Shown: positions 1 to 11,918, counted from the first letter of the stretch. The stretch: DNA of 64,000 nt from Acanthornis magna (GCA_036785705.1 JAWUZG010000299.1:372001-436000); one strand, 5' to 3'. Made by a program: numbers and translations. The notes: generated by a model from the letters alone, not told the origin.

Positions 1-617
1 ATGGAGGACGCCCTCTCCTCCATGTCCGGTGCTGTCAGGACAGCCCCCGCTGCTGCCCCTGCCCCCTGCCCACCCAGAGCTTCCAGCTGGCCGGGCTCCG
101 GGCCGGGCGGGCAGCAGGGGCTGTGCGGGCCAGCTGCCCGGCTCTCTGGGCCTGCTGCGGGGGCTGCTGCTGCCGTCCCTGCCCCCGTGCCCTCATGCAG
201 GGGCCGCTGTGTCCCCGGCTGCTGGCCGCGTCGCCGGATCACAGCCGCCATCCTGCTCACCATGGCACGGGAGGCGCGCCGCAGCGAGTGCAGCAGAGCC
301 CTGGGGCTGTGCGGGGCCGCTGCCCGGCTCTCTGCTGCTGCCGCCTGCGTGCCACAGGCAGCACAGGAGTCACGGTGCTCCTCAGCTTCCTGCGGGGCTG
401 CCCGTGACTCACAGCTCGGCACCTGCACGCACGACGAGCACCATGAGGCCGAGGCGGCCGCGGGGCCTGGCACCCACTGCCCTGGCACAGCAGCTCCCTC
501 CGTGCCCGCAAGCCCGGCCCCGGCCCCGAGCGCATCCCTTACCTTCTGCCGCTTCCCGAACAGCAGCCACTTCTTCTTCCGAAGAACGTCGGTGCTCCTC
601 TCCATGTCCGTGGACAT
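1..617 (-). CDS. Unrecognised paralogous gene, copy A: exon 1 plus following segment, 3' part outside the window
   Basis: The minus-strand ATG at 617-615 opens a 25-codon first exon ending at 543, directly before a consensus splice donor (AAG then GTAAGG, GT at 542-541). The product starts MSTDMERSTDVLR and ends KKKWLLFGKRQK; copy B has the same length and the same last 12 residues but eight changes in the first 13. Downstream sequence to position 28 is identical to copy B, including candidate acceptors, and then diverges again. Only the part inside the window can be judged, so whether copy A is intact is unknown. A 1-base length difference in the leader relative to copy B lies upstream of the ATG and does not disturb the frame. 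Function is not recognised. The end at 1 is a window limit, not a gene end. Confidence 0.6.
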   Translation of the reverse strand, partial: MSTDMERSTDVLRKKKWLLFGKRQKVRDALGAGAGLAGTEGAAVPGQWVPGPAAASASWCSSCVQVPSCESRAAPQEAEEHRDSCAACGTQAAAAESRAAAPHSPRALLHSLRRASRAMVSRMAAVIRRRGQQPGTQRPLHEGTGAGTAAAAPAAGPESRAAGPHSPCCPPGPEPGQLEALGGQGAGAAAGAVLTAPDMEERASS

Positions 618-640
618 CTCTGAGTCGCTCCGACGCTGCG
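579..640 (-). other. Hypervariable block spanning the start codon of copy A
   Basis: This block covers the last about 23 bases of leader and the first 13 codons. Compared with 37621-37681, 13 of the 39 coding bases differ (10 replacement, 3 silent), and about as high a fraction of the leader differs, with one 1-base indel. The bases on each side (leader CCCGGGAGAG, coding AAGAAGAAGTGG) are identical in both copies, so the borders are sharp. Confidence 0.88.
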
Positions 641-710
641 CTCTCCCGGGAGATGCTGTCTGCTGGCACAGGAGCTCTCCTGGGAGAAGGCACCCCGGCG
701 CTCTGGGTGC

Positions 711-719
711 CCTTTTATG
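711..719 (-). promoter_or_regulatory. TATA-type core promoter of copy A
   Basis: CATAAAAGG reads on the minus strand 94 bases upstream of the copy A ATG, at the same spacing (within 1 base) as in copy B. Upstream sequence to about 1035 holds a GC-box/KLF-like ACACGCCCC at about 728-740 and an inverted CCAAT-like CCCATTGTG. The near-identity of both promoters suggests shared expression; this is inference. Confidence 0.65.
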
Positions 720-1527
720 CCCTCCTGCTCGGGGCGTGTCCCCAGGTGTCACAATGGGCTCTGGGCACACGCAGCCACATGTCACAAAGGAGCCTGGAAC
801 GCGCTGCTGTCCCCATGGCCACTCCCCAGCAGCCCTGGGCCAGCGGCGGGGGGGGCTCAGAACCAGCTGCAAACCGCTGGAACAGCTGGCAGCGGCTGGG
901 ACAGGAGTGTGCAAAGAGTGCGGGGCCAGAGCTGTCACACAGCTTCAGCAGGGACACAGCAATGGCTGCAAATGAAATCCGTGCATGCGCCACTGCTTTA
1001 AAAAAGTGTCTTTTCACATCGTGCACTGCTGTAAAGTGAAGAAGGCATCGCTGCAGGCTGAAATTTATATATAAACAATTACAAGTTATAAAGAATCATG
1101 GAAAATGTTCCAAAAAAATCCAAACCCATAATTTTATTGGTGTCTATTAGCTGTAATAATTGCCCACTCAGCAGAGAATTCCCTTCTAAAATCAGGAGAG
1201 AGACCCCACAGAAAAATGCAGAGGCTATTGCCCAGGGAACATGTGCAACACCAAGTTTAGGATGAAAGACTGTGATGTGAAAATCCTGGGCTCATTGGGA
1301 AAAAGGGTTTCCTTCCACCTCCGTTAATATCTACATAATTTTCCCCTTTATAATGAAAAGTAAAACACAGGAGGACTGACATGATTCAGGACACAAAGGA
1401 AAATCTCCCAAGATGAGTTGTTGGAATAGAGCTTCAAAAGTGGCTGAAATGTTCACATAGCTCTGATTGAAACTGGGAAATTACAAGAGGAAATAAAGGT
1501 GAACATTCCAGTGCAGGAGGGCAGAGT

Positions 1528-1752
1528 TAGATGGGATTTTGGGAAGGAATTGTTCCCTGGGAGGGTGGGCAGGCCCTGGCACAGGTGCCCAGAGAAGCTG
1601 TGGCTGCCCCTGGATCCCTGGCAGTGCCGAAGGCCAGGCTGGACATTGGGGCTTGGAGCAGCCTGGGACAGTGGGAGGTGTCCCTGCCCATGGTAGGGGT
1701 GGCACTGGATGGGCTGTAAGGGCCCTTCCAACCAAAAGCATTCTGTGATTAT
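1528..1752 (+). mobile_element. CR1 LINE 3' fragment, sense
   Basis: The text GGGAAGGAATTGTTCCCTGG, then the GGATCCCTGGCAGTG core, then CCTTCCAACC and ATTCTGTGA are the CR1 3' end. It is the partner of the CR1 at 36508-36766, so the insertion predates the inverted duplication. The sequences stop matching close to its 3' end, which makes this CR1 the visible border of the duplicated unit. Confidence 0.9.
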
Positions 1753-1755
1753 TCA

Positions 1756-2799
1756 ATATTAAGTTGATACATTCATCAGGCTTCCAGTTACATAATACAA
1801 TGACCTGTCAGATTTGGGTATCTTGAACTTCTCTGCTGAACTCCCAACTTTCCTGCTGAAATGGATTGTTGCTTCCAAAGCATTTCCCCTACATAAAGCC
1901 ATGATGTGGTATTATTATCATGTAAGTACTAATTATATATCCATTAAATCTGAGTTCATTATTATTGAAAGACATCATCATGGTGCTTCAGAGATGCCAT
2001 CAAAGTTATAATTTCACTCTTGCAGAATAGTGCAAGAGATTTAAAAAAAAAGAATTCCACTTTCTTGTTTTTACACAATATCCATGCTGGACCTATATTA
2101 AAATACAAATGTATGTATTTTTTTCTCTTTTTACCACACTGTCTGATGGGTGGAATTCTTCCGCGGAAAAAAGAAATTACATTAAGGGAGAACAAAATTA
2201 AGATAAAAGAAAAAAAGAACTATGCAAGAGGATAATTTCCATTTGTGAAACAGATTTCAATAAATAGTTTCAATTAAAGAAGTTTTAATTGCAGATTGAT
2301 TAAAGAATTGTTATTTGTCTTCCCTTAGCATTTGCAACATGCAAATTATTTCCAGACAAACTCCATAATAGGCAAATCTTGCTTCCTAAAACTGTGTACC
2401 AGCCAAAATATTCCCATGATTCAGATTCACTGTCAAGACCTCGATATCCTAATAATGGGATATATTTAGTTAGATTATCTTTATTTAGGAAAATGGTCCC
2501 TTTCAGGATATTAGCTGACATATAGTTTCATGCATTTCAGGGTTCTCTAGATTGTAGTCTAGAGAGGTGTGCTCCTTTTTGAATTTCTATTTCCTTTTTG
2601 CATAATTCACCCTTTTACAGTATTGAAAATGATTTATTAGAAGAATTATGTATAAAACATTTTATTGACTTGATTCTTTGATAGTTTTATGTTGACTGAT
2701 GCGTGAATTGAGATTGCTAAGCAGAAGTGCCTCACAGGGGAGGATGTGGTTAAGGAAATGCAATCCTTTTGATAACACGTGAGCACAAAACCAGCTTGG
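1756..2799. other. AT-rich non-coding spacer
   Basis: I see only short chance reading frames and poly-A/T runs; no repeat family or gene is recognised. Confidence 0.6.
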
Positions 2800-3226
2800 C
2801 TTTGGGAATGCAGGATGCATTTGAAATCAATGCAACTATACTGGTATTCGTGAATGACCACATTCTTACGGTGTAAATACTGTAAATAATGAGCCCTGGC
2901 TGCTGTGAGGCCATTTCTAAGCAAGCCCTTGGAGTGGAAGTGCACCAAAGGCACATTCAGCATTGGTGGGTGGGGTATCAGGCACCCAGGGCAGTTAGAG
3001 CGGCTCTGAGCCGCTTTGGGAATGCAGGGTGCATTTGAAATGAATGCAACTCTATTGGTATTTGTGAATGACCACAGTCTTACGGTGTCACTGTAAATAT
3101 CGAGCTTTGGCTGCTGTGAGGCCATTGCTGACCCAGCCTTTGGAGTGGAAGTGCATTGAAGGCACATTCAGTGTTGGTGGCGTGGGGTATCAGGCACCCA
3201 GGGCAGTTAGAGCGACTCTGAGCCAC
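2800..3226. repeat. Tandem duplication of a 214-bp unit (two copies)
   Basis: Unit 1 (2800-3013) begins CTTTGGGAATGCAGGATGCA and unit 2 (3014-3226) begins CTTTGGGAATGCAGGGTGCA. Both run through TTGTGAATGACCACA-type text, CTGCTGTGAGGCCATT, GGAGTGGAAGTGCA and a closing GGGCAGTTAGAGCG. They are about 85-90% identical with small indels, so the duplication is moderately old. The minus-strand frames across it (2646-3167) are open by chance; their products repeat only because the DNA repeats. I do not know the unit from other families. Confidence 0.88.
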
Positions 3227-3285
3227 ACTGCATTGTGTCACTTGTGCTCACCTGGTCCTGAAAGCGAAAGGGCACAGGGGACAGA

Positions 3286-3310
3286 CAAACAAACAAACAA
3301 ACAAACAAAT
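3286..3310 (+). repeat. (AAAC)n microsatellite
   Basis: About six AAAC units, ending in AAATAAAG. Confidence 0.9.
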
Positions 3311-5268
3311 AAAGTCAAAGGCTTTTTTAAGAGGACAAAGGCAAATAATAATAAAAAAGATTGTCACTAGGCACAGCAGGAAGAGGGCAAAGGGGTTGTG
3401 AAGCCTCTGCGTGTCTGTACATGCTAAGGTGATTTTCAGCCCTCTCAGGCTGGTACACTTAATTCTTTTTCTATTTGTTATTCTATTGGCAACCAAGCTC
3501 CTACACCATGCATTTGTCAACATTGAATTGCATTTGCTTCATGTCAGAAAGCCATCTATAAAGGCTTGCTGCTACGTTTTTGTTGTCATTGTTTGCCACA
3601 GCTCTGAACATTGGAGCATTGAGTGTGCGGGGAATATGGGAATAAGCCTGGGGATGTTTTAAAGCTTCACCAAAGGGAGGAGTGTTGCTTTTGAACTCAT
3701 TAAGGACTGATTCATGTGGGGAATTTCTGGGAAGTTGGCTTCTTGATTCTTTTTTGCTTTCCTTGAAAATTTTGTCCTTTCCAATATTTCTGCAAAAAAA
3801 GAAAGGACTACGTACAAAGTGGGTATCCTTAACTTTCTAAGAGCCCCTTTTGCCTCAGAGGATTCTTCTATCTATGCAGAGTAGCACTTTCTGTTATTAA
3901 CCATGTTACTGAGATTTAATAGGAAATGCTTTTAGTTTTGGATTTTAAAAAGGACAGGGATTTCTATTAGTCCGAAGACTGCCAGGCCACCACACTTCTG
4001 CGAACATTTTAGAACAGGTCTAAGAATGAGCTGGTCCATTACAGAGAAGAATCAAAGCAGTAAATAAAATCTTTCCCTCACTGCTGCCAAGAAGAGTTTG
4101 GTTACTGTCTTCAACAGGCTCCAATTTTCCACTCAGTTAGGTTTTTTCCATAGGAAAAAAGACTGAATTCTTTCATTACTAAATGACAAGAGGTTTGTTT
4201 ATCATGTGCATAGCTAAGCTCGTATTTCAGTCCAGGCTTAAGAATGATCAAAACTCTCTGAGAAAATAAAAAAGCAGTAAAAGGCCATTTCTCAGAGGCG
4301 CTAAAACTACACAATATTCAGGAATCAACAGTGAATTAGCTTCCATTAAGCTATTCCCATCATCCTACTGCCTGTAATGAAGCTAATTCCAGGATCTCTG
4401 TCTGCCAGTGTAGAGTTGATGTCCAAAAGCTTGAAGACAGCCTTTGATACCAAGTAACTTGATCCTGAATATTCGCTCTATCTTCAGGTGAAACTTGATT
4501 TTCAGAAACTGCACAGAATAAAGCAAACTCCTGCTTTCTCTTCAAGAAATACAAGAAACATGTCTGTGTCTCTCTTATATGTTATGCACTGCAAATTCCA
4601 GCTGCCCATTTAGCAAGCTCACAGGGATTAGTTCAGAAGTTGATTCTTCTTCTGCAAAACAGGTAAAATCAATCAATGATGCAATTGGGATGCTGGAGTT
4701 GATGCAGCCATCAAATGGAAATACCACACTCCTCAAAGGATTCCATCACAGTAGAGGAAAAAACTGTCTTGGAATTAAAGGGACTCCTTTAATCTGCACA
4801 AAACAGCACATGCTTTTCAAGTGCTCTGAGAATATCTAAGCAGACAGTTTAATAAATTAGATCTAACAAATCTTTTTTATGAAAATGAGTTGGAGACATT
4901 CTATCAGAAGGTTTCCAGATAGCTTTTTTTTCTCTGTAGTTCCTATACTTTGGTGTTGTCTTTGAGAATTAGGATTTTTTTTTTTTTTAATTTGAATGTA
5001 TGGAGAAAAGAAATATTGATTTTAATAACTATATTACTTGAAAGCATGCCCACACTCAATTTACTAAAATCAGATTCCCTGCCTTCTCTGAGCAGACAGG
5101 AACAACGTGATTCAGATCTGAGGAGTGATAGAAACACCTGATGAAACCTAGATTTAGTTTTTATTGAAATTATTTCAAATATTTGGTCACGCATTCAGCA
5201 GATGAATTTATATAAGCATGCATAAGTATATGCGATGAATTTATATAAGTACCCACAGAATGTATGTT
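3311..5268. other. AT-rich non-coding spacer
   Basis: No gene or repeat family is recognised. Reading frames are under 90 codons and show no repeat, motif or composition that suggests coding. Confidence 0.55.
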
Positions 5269-5474
5269 AGAATCATAACACCTAAGAGTGGTTTGGGTTG
5301 GAAAGGACCTTTAAATATCATCTCATTCCAAAACCAGGAACTGCCCATGGGCAGGGACACCTCCCACTGCCCCAGGCTGCTCCAAGCCCTGTCCAGCCTG
5401 GCCTTGGACACTGCCAGGGATCCAGGGGCAGCCACAGTTTCTCTGGGCACCTGTGCCAGGGCCTCCCCATTGTC
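5269..5474 (-). mobile_element. CR1 LINE 3' fragment, antisense
   Basis: GGTTTGGGTTGGAAAGGACC followed by the CATGGGCAGGGACACC and GGATCCAGGGGCAGCC cores is the complement of the CR1 3' end. The element stops at GGGCCTCCCCATTGTC, well short of full length, as is usual for 5'-truncated CR1. Confidence 0.92.
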
Positions 5475-6626
5475 ATAATAAGAAATGTATTCTCTATACA
5501 AATCCAAATTTACCTTCTTTTGGGTCAAAAGTCTTGCTCCAGTGTTGTCACTACAGGCCCGGAGCTGGAGATAGATATGCAGAATATATAAAATTACTTG
5601 GAAACAAACACACGCCAAGGAAAGAATTTTTGGTCTGTATCAATATCTATATATTTTGTATGTAATAAAAATAGACAGAACATGTTTTCTTCATGATTAT
5701 GGCATTTAAAGAAAACCTTCTGTGCTCTCATCTGAGAGAAAATATGGTAAGTAAAATGTTAAGTTAAAAAGGCATACAACTAAAATGTAGGAAATAAACA
5801 CCTGTCTCCCTGTAAAAACAGTACCAGCATTTCTAATATTCCTTAGGTTGAAAGAGGTTTTAAAGCGTCTTTTTTCTCACTATGTTATTAATTCATGAGA
5901 TAGAAGCATTTCTCAGAGTGCCTGGGTAGTGTTTTCTTCATTCCAGGATATCATACATCTTAGAAAACCTATGCAAAGAGCATATTGCATGAGGAATATT
6001 TGTGTTTGTACAGTGTGGGGTTCTTAAGTCCATACCGTCAAAGGTGATTGTGTTCCTAACTTTCACAAAACTCCCAGTGAAATCAGTCATGGTCCCTTGC
6101 AGTAGATATTGCAAATGTATGAGACTGTAAAAATGGATTGATCTACTTCACTCAGAAATTAATCTCCACATAACAATTATTTAGATTTAAATGGTATGAA
6201 ACATAGGGTTTCTTTATTTTCCCCTAAAATAAAGCAAATATGTGTAAGAAGGTGGTGATTCACATTGCAAGTGGCATTTCTAGAAGCTCCCATCATTAGT
6301 ACTAAAAATGCTTTACCACCTGTCTCCTTCTCTCTTCACTCATTTGTTTTGCTGTCTGCAGTCACATTATTTGCTTATTGAAGAAAGAGCAAAGTTGGCA
6401 TAAGGAATGCAGAGATTCTCGTTCTGCAAACACTCTCCACCTTCTGCCTCCTGTCCCCTGAGTGATCTGCTTTGGCATGAAATCACATCCTCTGATGATG
6501 CAGACCATCAGTACTGACACGGGCTAAATATAACTCAAACATCAGACTGCAGCTCCTGACAAAGAGTTCACTAACTAGTAAGTGAAAACTCTTCATTTTC
6601 CTTTCGTTCAATTCCAGCTTAATATT

Positions 6627-6651
6627 AAAAAAAAAAAAAAAAAAAAAAAAA
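6627..6651 (+). repeat. Poly-A run (25 A)
   Basis: Uninterrupted A25. No recognisable retrocopy lies directly upstream, so a retroposed tail is possible but unsupported. Confidence 0.9.
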
Positions 6652-7403
6652 TCCAGACAAAACTTCCAAAACAAATGCCACAACATAAAAACCAAAAATC
6701 ACCAACAAAAAAACACGGATGATTTTTATGCTTTTTCCATTTCTTTGTTTGTCCTGCTCTCATGGACAGATTTCTTCAGAACTCCCTGGGGCATTTTCCT
6801 CTGAGTAGGTTCTTCAATAACACCCACATGAAAACTGGTGCAGAGTAAAAAAACATGTTGCAAGCACATATAAACAATGCACAGTTATTACTGTGTAAGT
6901 AAGAATTAGTTGAATTAAATAGAAGATATGCCATGTTGGCATAAGCAGCTTCAGAAGTTAAGTGACTCAAACCAGAAATGTATGGATTTTCGGGTTCAAA
7001 CCAAAAAGAAACATTCCATTGTTAGCAAGATAGCTTGCCTTACATGAATATCAAAATTGGTTGCAAGCACTGGTTTCATCAGAGTCTGCAAACTCAGGTA
7101 TACACAGCAACAAAAACACAGGCAGTTTAAGACCTGAAATACTCTTTACTTATTGGCTTCTTAAATGGTGATGAAAGAGGCCCATTCTCTGTGTTTCACA
7201 CAGAGAAACACACACAGGAATGGTATATGGGAGGAAATAGGGTCATTTTTCACAACGTAACATATTACTTTTGGCATATGTATTCACAAATGTCTTTAAT
7301 TTCATATTTGGTGTCTTGCTAAAATTGTAATCCATGGAACCCTGTTCAAACAGGACTTCAACCTTCCTGACTCATCTGCCTACAACATAACAAGGCTTTT
7401 TCA

Positions 7404-7419
7404 CCCCCCCCCCCCCCCC
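7404..7419 (+). repeat. Poly-C run (16 C)
   Basis: Sixteen consecutive C in AT-rich surroundings. Its length may be a sequencing or assembly uncertainty. Confidence 0.9.
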
Positions 7420-8630
7420 GGCTATCAGACAGTTGCCAACCTCCAGATTTTCATTATTTCATCTGTCCACAGTGAGTCAGCAATGAACTTGGTATTTTAA
7501 ACACAGTTGCATGCATGTTAGGATGGAATTCAGCAGCCATCTGGTCCATGGAAAAGGAAGATGCTAGCAGTGCAGAGATAAATCAAGAATAAATATAAAT
7601 AAATATTTTAAAATAATTTTAATTGTCTTTTTGTTTAAATTTCTCTATTAGAATGGTGGATCAGAATGCTTGGTTTTAGAATAAACAGTTATAAACAAAC
7701 TGCAATTTGTATTAGTGTTCAGAGGGGAAGACTTTTTAAAGATTAAGTCAAAATTTGATAGCACTTTCAAACTTGCAAATAATTTGCCAGAAACACAAGT
7801 AAAACAAATAAAACCCTCCCCCTCTAAACCCCTGGTCTGACAGGAAACCTCCTGATCAGCCTTTAAGCATGGAAACATGGCCATGGCATAAAGGATGATG
7901 TTTTCCTCTGCTAAAGCAATCCATTTGGGAATCAGCAGAGCAGCCATGGAGAATAGCAGTCATTGATGAGGATTTATGCTCTGAGTGTGCTAATGAACAG
8001 CAATCCATTAGTGCAAACATGCAATTTCTCAGTCCTTACCTGTACATTAACATTTCATTTCATATCTTGTCAACATTGAGTGCAAACTAACTCAGAGCTG
8101 GAGAAAATCTCCTTTGGAGATTCCTCAGTAGGAAAAATTGCCTAAATCTTAAAGGAATGTAAAAGGGCACATCAATGCTCACTGCCTAAGAGCTGTTCTG
8201 CTGAAGGCTCTGGCAGTGAGCTCCTTTCCTGGCAGGACAGCCTGACCTGTGTCTGCCTTCTGCGTGATGCCTGAACTGTATTTCTGTGCCTGGGCCTCTT
8301 TTAACCTCTGCAAATGACAATTTCTTTAGAGTCTCCATAAAGCAAAAGTGACAGAGTTAAAAAATGCTGTCTAAAGCCCGTAGATATTGAAATTCTGAAG
8401 ACAGATATTTATCGTAAGACTTTTTATTCCTGGCAAATAATCCTAGCAGCAAAGGAAGTGAGTAACAGATGGGATTACAAACACTGAAATTCATCTGCTG
8501 ACAATAGACAAACATGATAAATACCGTAAAGATTTTATGATCAGGGAAGACCTTACAGTCTATAGCATAGGATAAAAATAGCACTAACATCCCCTAGAAT
8601 CCTGAATACTTTCTTTCCTTCTGATGCCAT

Positions 8631-8910
8631 CATAGAACTATAGAATCCCAGAGTGGTTTGAATTAGAAGGGCCCTTAAAGTCCACCCAGTGCCACCCCTG
8701 CCATGGGCAGGGACACCTTCCACTGTCCCAGGCTGCTCCAAGCCCCAATGTCCAGCCTGGCCTTGGGCACTGCCAGGGATCCAGGGGCAGCCACAGCTTC
8801 TCTGGGCACCTGTGCCAGGGCCTGCCCACCCTCCCAGGGAACAATTCCTTCCCAAGAGCCCATCTATCCCTACTCTCTTTCTCTTTGAAGACATTCCCTC
8901 CTGTCCTGTC
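8631..8910 (-). mobile_element. CR1 LINE 3' fragment, antisense
   Basis: CATAGAACTATAGAATCCCA opens the complement of a CR1 3' end, followed by the shared core and by AACAATTCCTTCCCAAGAGC. It ends near CATTCCCTCCTGTCCTGTC, giving about 280 bp of CR1. Confidence 0.93.
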
Positions 8911-10356
8911 ATAAATAAATATTTCCTCATCACTATTAATATCTGCTGTTTTCTGGATGTCAGGGTTGTGATCTTTGCTAGTTCAATAACAGTAATTTAC
9001 TAATATAAGTGATTTTTCTTGCAAGTCATTATTACAATTATCAGCAAGGTTAGATAGTTTGGGAATGAGTGACTGAAACACTTTGTGGCTTCAAATAATG
9101 AAATTTTAGGTGTCAAAACACAAATTTTGAGGTGATGAGTGCTGAGAGAATCAGCACTACTTTTATATATATCACAAGAAAAAGAACTGTAAAAGGAAAG
9201 AACTATTTATGTCTTGTTTTAATCTGGTTTTAAGCTCCCAGCTGATCCAAGAACAACTAAAATCTGTACTGTTATGCAATGATTAGCACAGTGAAGAATA
9301 ATTTCGTTATAAAATAGAAATTTCTGAACAATTTTACCACAGGGATATTTTAATCTTCAGAGAAATTTGCTGGTTTGGGTTTTTGCTTCACTTAATTTCT
9401 GATGCTCACCAGGATTCTCAGTGCATGCTTTTCAAAATCAACCCTCGTTTGCTGTGTCTGTCAGTAATAATTGAACCCCTAGAGAAGTGATCTCTAGAAT
9501 TATTTGTATTTCCCAAAAAAATTAAGAAGAAAGTAAATTGTGGTTTTCAGCTTTCTTTAATTTTTCTTTTCATGGTATTTTCCATTATTTTAGGCTAATT
9601 TTGTTCTGATGCAAAGCCTGCCTTTTTGGCTGATTGTCATTGTTAGTGAATATCTGTAGTCTTCTGGATTTGCAAACCCAAAATGCAAATGTAAGGAGCA
9701 TGATTAAGCATATTCTTTACAAATACACCATCATTAATTTCTGAACAGGGGTTTTACAAATGGAATTAAATGTGCTATTTAGCTGTCTATATTTGCAGAA
9801 AACATCTCTCAGCTTTGAATTATTTTGGGGGCAAAATAATAACTGCAGCAATACTAGGTGAAGAATCAGTAATAGAGAGTTAAAATCATAATTATTGATA
9901 CTGTGTGACAACAGTTTTTCAAATGGGTCATTGCAGCCATGGAAAAAAGTTCTTTATTTTAAGCAAAAGACATTTGGGGAAAAGAGAGGGGGAAAAACCC
10001 CACCAGATCTGACTAAACCCACGATTTTAGAGCCACTGGAATGAATCAGAATTTCATAGAATCGTGTTGCTATGATTTGGCATCAAATATGCTTAAGTTG
10101 ACACAGATGGTTTCTTGAGCAAGAAACTTCACTCACAGTTTGGATCGTGGTTGATTTCTGGTTTTGTAAAGGTTTTCCAAACTATTTGAATTAAACCTCC
10201 AGAATAACTGGAAGAAGGTGATTTCAACGAAATAGCAATGAGGTGTATGACATAACAGTGTGTGGAATTCTTCTTCCGTGGGGCATTTCCCAAGATCTAG
10301 GAAACACCTGGCTTGCTTGAGGAAAAAGCAACAACAAAAAAACCAACAAAAAACCA

Positions 10357-10388
<32 letters not shown>

Positions 10389-11818
10389 AAAAGAAAAAAA
10401 AAAAAAAAACCAAAAAAAACCCCTAAGAGACAGCTGAGGGAATGGAAAGCAAGGAAAATGCAACTGGGAGTAATTTCTTACTTGGAGTACTGAGTACTTA
10501 CTTGGAGTACTGCCATTTAAACATGAATAAACTCCCGTATTTTAAGAATCCTGAATTCCCCTTTATTGGATTTCAGTTGGTTCCTCTCTGCCTCTCTCCA
10601 GCCTGTCCAGGTTCTTCCAAAAGGCAGCACAGCACCCCATGCTTCCCTCAGCACCTCCAAAGATAATGGCCATTTTCAAAACTCTTTTGGGCTACATTAA
10701 AATGTCATTTAATGTTCTGCTTCAAGAAAAGGATTATGAAACTGGAAGAAGAGAAGACATTTAAATATCACTTCGGGCTTGAACAGAAATACCCATGTGG
10801 AAAATGGTACAGCAAGTCTTTCCAACAGACTTTATTCCCACCCTCCAGCCTACAGCAAAGTGAAATACGTCAGGACTGACGAAAACATAATACAAAGTAG
10901 AGATATGGAAGTTAAAGGACACCATGTAAAGAAAGGAAAATACATCATACACATGGGAGGAAAATCACTACTTGAAATTAAAAAAGAAAAGTGAAGTCAG
11001 AAATCAAAATTGCCATGACATATTGACAACAAAAGGGAAAATATTTCATTTTCTGGTTGCAAAGAGACAGCTGAGAACTCTTCTTGCAAATAGTTCCATA
11101 TCCAGACTCAAAATCCAGTTAAATTTTCCTGCAGGTTTTTAGTGGTACTTTGTCACAGGAGTTGGAGCAGTGTGAGATTCCTAATGTCTATCTGGAGCAA
11201 AAAAGGAAACATCCCAGATAAAGGAGACAGAATGGATGCAGAATTAAATGCTACATATTTATAGTATTTATAAATACATAGCAATGGATAATCAGAAAAA
11301 AACCTACTTAACAAATTTTATAAATTCCTTTGGTAATGTGACTTTTAAAACCTGAGAAACTTTGCATTTTAAAGATTGGCGGGTTTTGCATCTTCATTCA
11401 AAAGCAGCTATTCAAAAAGTTAAAATACAAATTAAATAACATCTGGAATTAGCATTTGGCAATTAATAGTTTGAGAGGGTCAACTTTTTAAAAATTAATT
11501 TTCAGTCGTCAGAATAATTCTGTTTTGGTTTGAACGAAATAAATCTTTTTCTGGTGTGATGTCAGAATAAAAAAATCTATCAGATATTCTTCCATGTCAG
11601 AGATGAGGGATTTTTACTCACTAGAAGGTAGGATTTTTCACGAACAATTTCCTAATGGTACTTCTTTTAAAGGAACAGTTTTTCCATCATGTGAAATGAT
11701 GCAGGAGGCAGCAGGCTTGACATTCCTTCTGTTTCATTCATCTTTCAATTTCATTATGTTTGAAGACCAAAAGAGTGCCATGTAATAAATAGTTCAAATA
11801 TCAGTTATTGTTAGTTTC
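8911..11818. other. AT-rich non-coding spacer
   Basis: It contains an A-rich tract at 10327 and a 20-bp direct repeat around 10476-10515 (CTTACTTGGAGTACTG twice). No gene is recognised. Confidence 0.55.
10327..10424 (+). repeat. A-rich low-complexity tract with (AAAAC)n
   Basis: Runs of A broken by C, including four AAAAC units, then a near-pure A stretch ending in ACCCC. Frames of Lys/Gln or Phe residues through it are artefacts of composition. Confidence 0.9.
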
Positions 11819-11918
11819 ATGGAGTCACAGAATATTCTGAGTTGGAAGCAACCCACAGGGATCATTAAGGCCAACTTTTGGCCCTGCACAGAACCCCAAC
11901 AATCCCACCCTGTGCCAT
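11819..11918 (-). mobile_element. CR1-type 3' fragment, antisense, 'CTCCTGGCC' subfamily
   Basis: ACAGAATATTCTGAGTTGGA, then GGATCATTAAGGCCAACTTT and GGCCCTGCACAGAACCCC. This variant is the complement of the text at 12788-12930 and is close to 34916-35031, so at least three copies of this subfamily lie in the window. I place it with CR1 by its overall plan; the exact subfamily is not certain. Confidence 0.75.

Larger units (their letters stand above)
1..1755 (-). repeat. Arm A of a large inverted duplication (truncated by window edge)
   Basis: Read on the minus strand, this stretch matches 36507-38256 on the plus strand, so the two form inverted arms about 34.7 kb apart. Similarity is uneven. 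From about 1040 to 1755 (AT-rich flank plus CR1) it is about 85-88% by eye. From about 641 to 1035 (promoter) only about five differences are seen. From 28 to 578 no difference is seen. At 579-640 about a third of positions differ. The arm probably continues beyond position 1. Basis: direct reading of both strands; no alignment program was run. Confidence 0.93.
5475..8630. other. AT-rich non-coding spacer with homopolymers
   Basis: Apart from the A-run at 6627 and the C-run at 7404, I see nothing I can assign. No open frame exceeds about 100 codons. Confidence 0.55.

Noticed and set aside
1..1039. Two long plus-strand open frames (324 and 336 codons) over arm A
   Set aside because: They are antisense to the duplicated gene copy. 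The length comes from GC-rich sequence with few stops, and the same antisense frames recur over arm B.
2646..3167. 173-codon minus-strand frame with repeated text
   Set aside because: The repetition is due to the 214-bp tandem DNA duplication; the two DNA units give different frames and no conserved motif.
10327..10424. A-rich tract as the tail of a processed retrocopy
   Set aside because: No recognisable gene-derived sequence lies upstream, and the tract contains many C bases.
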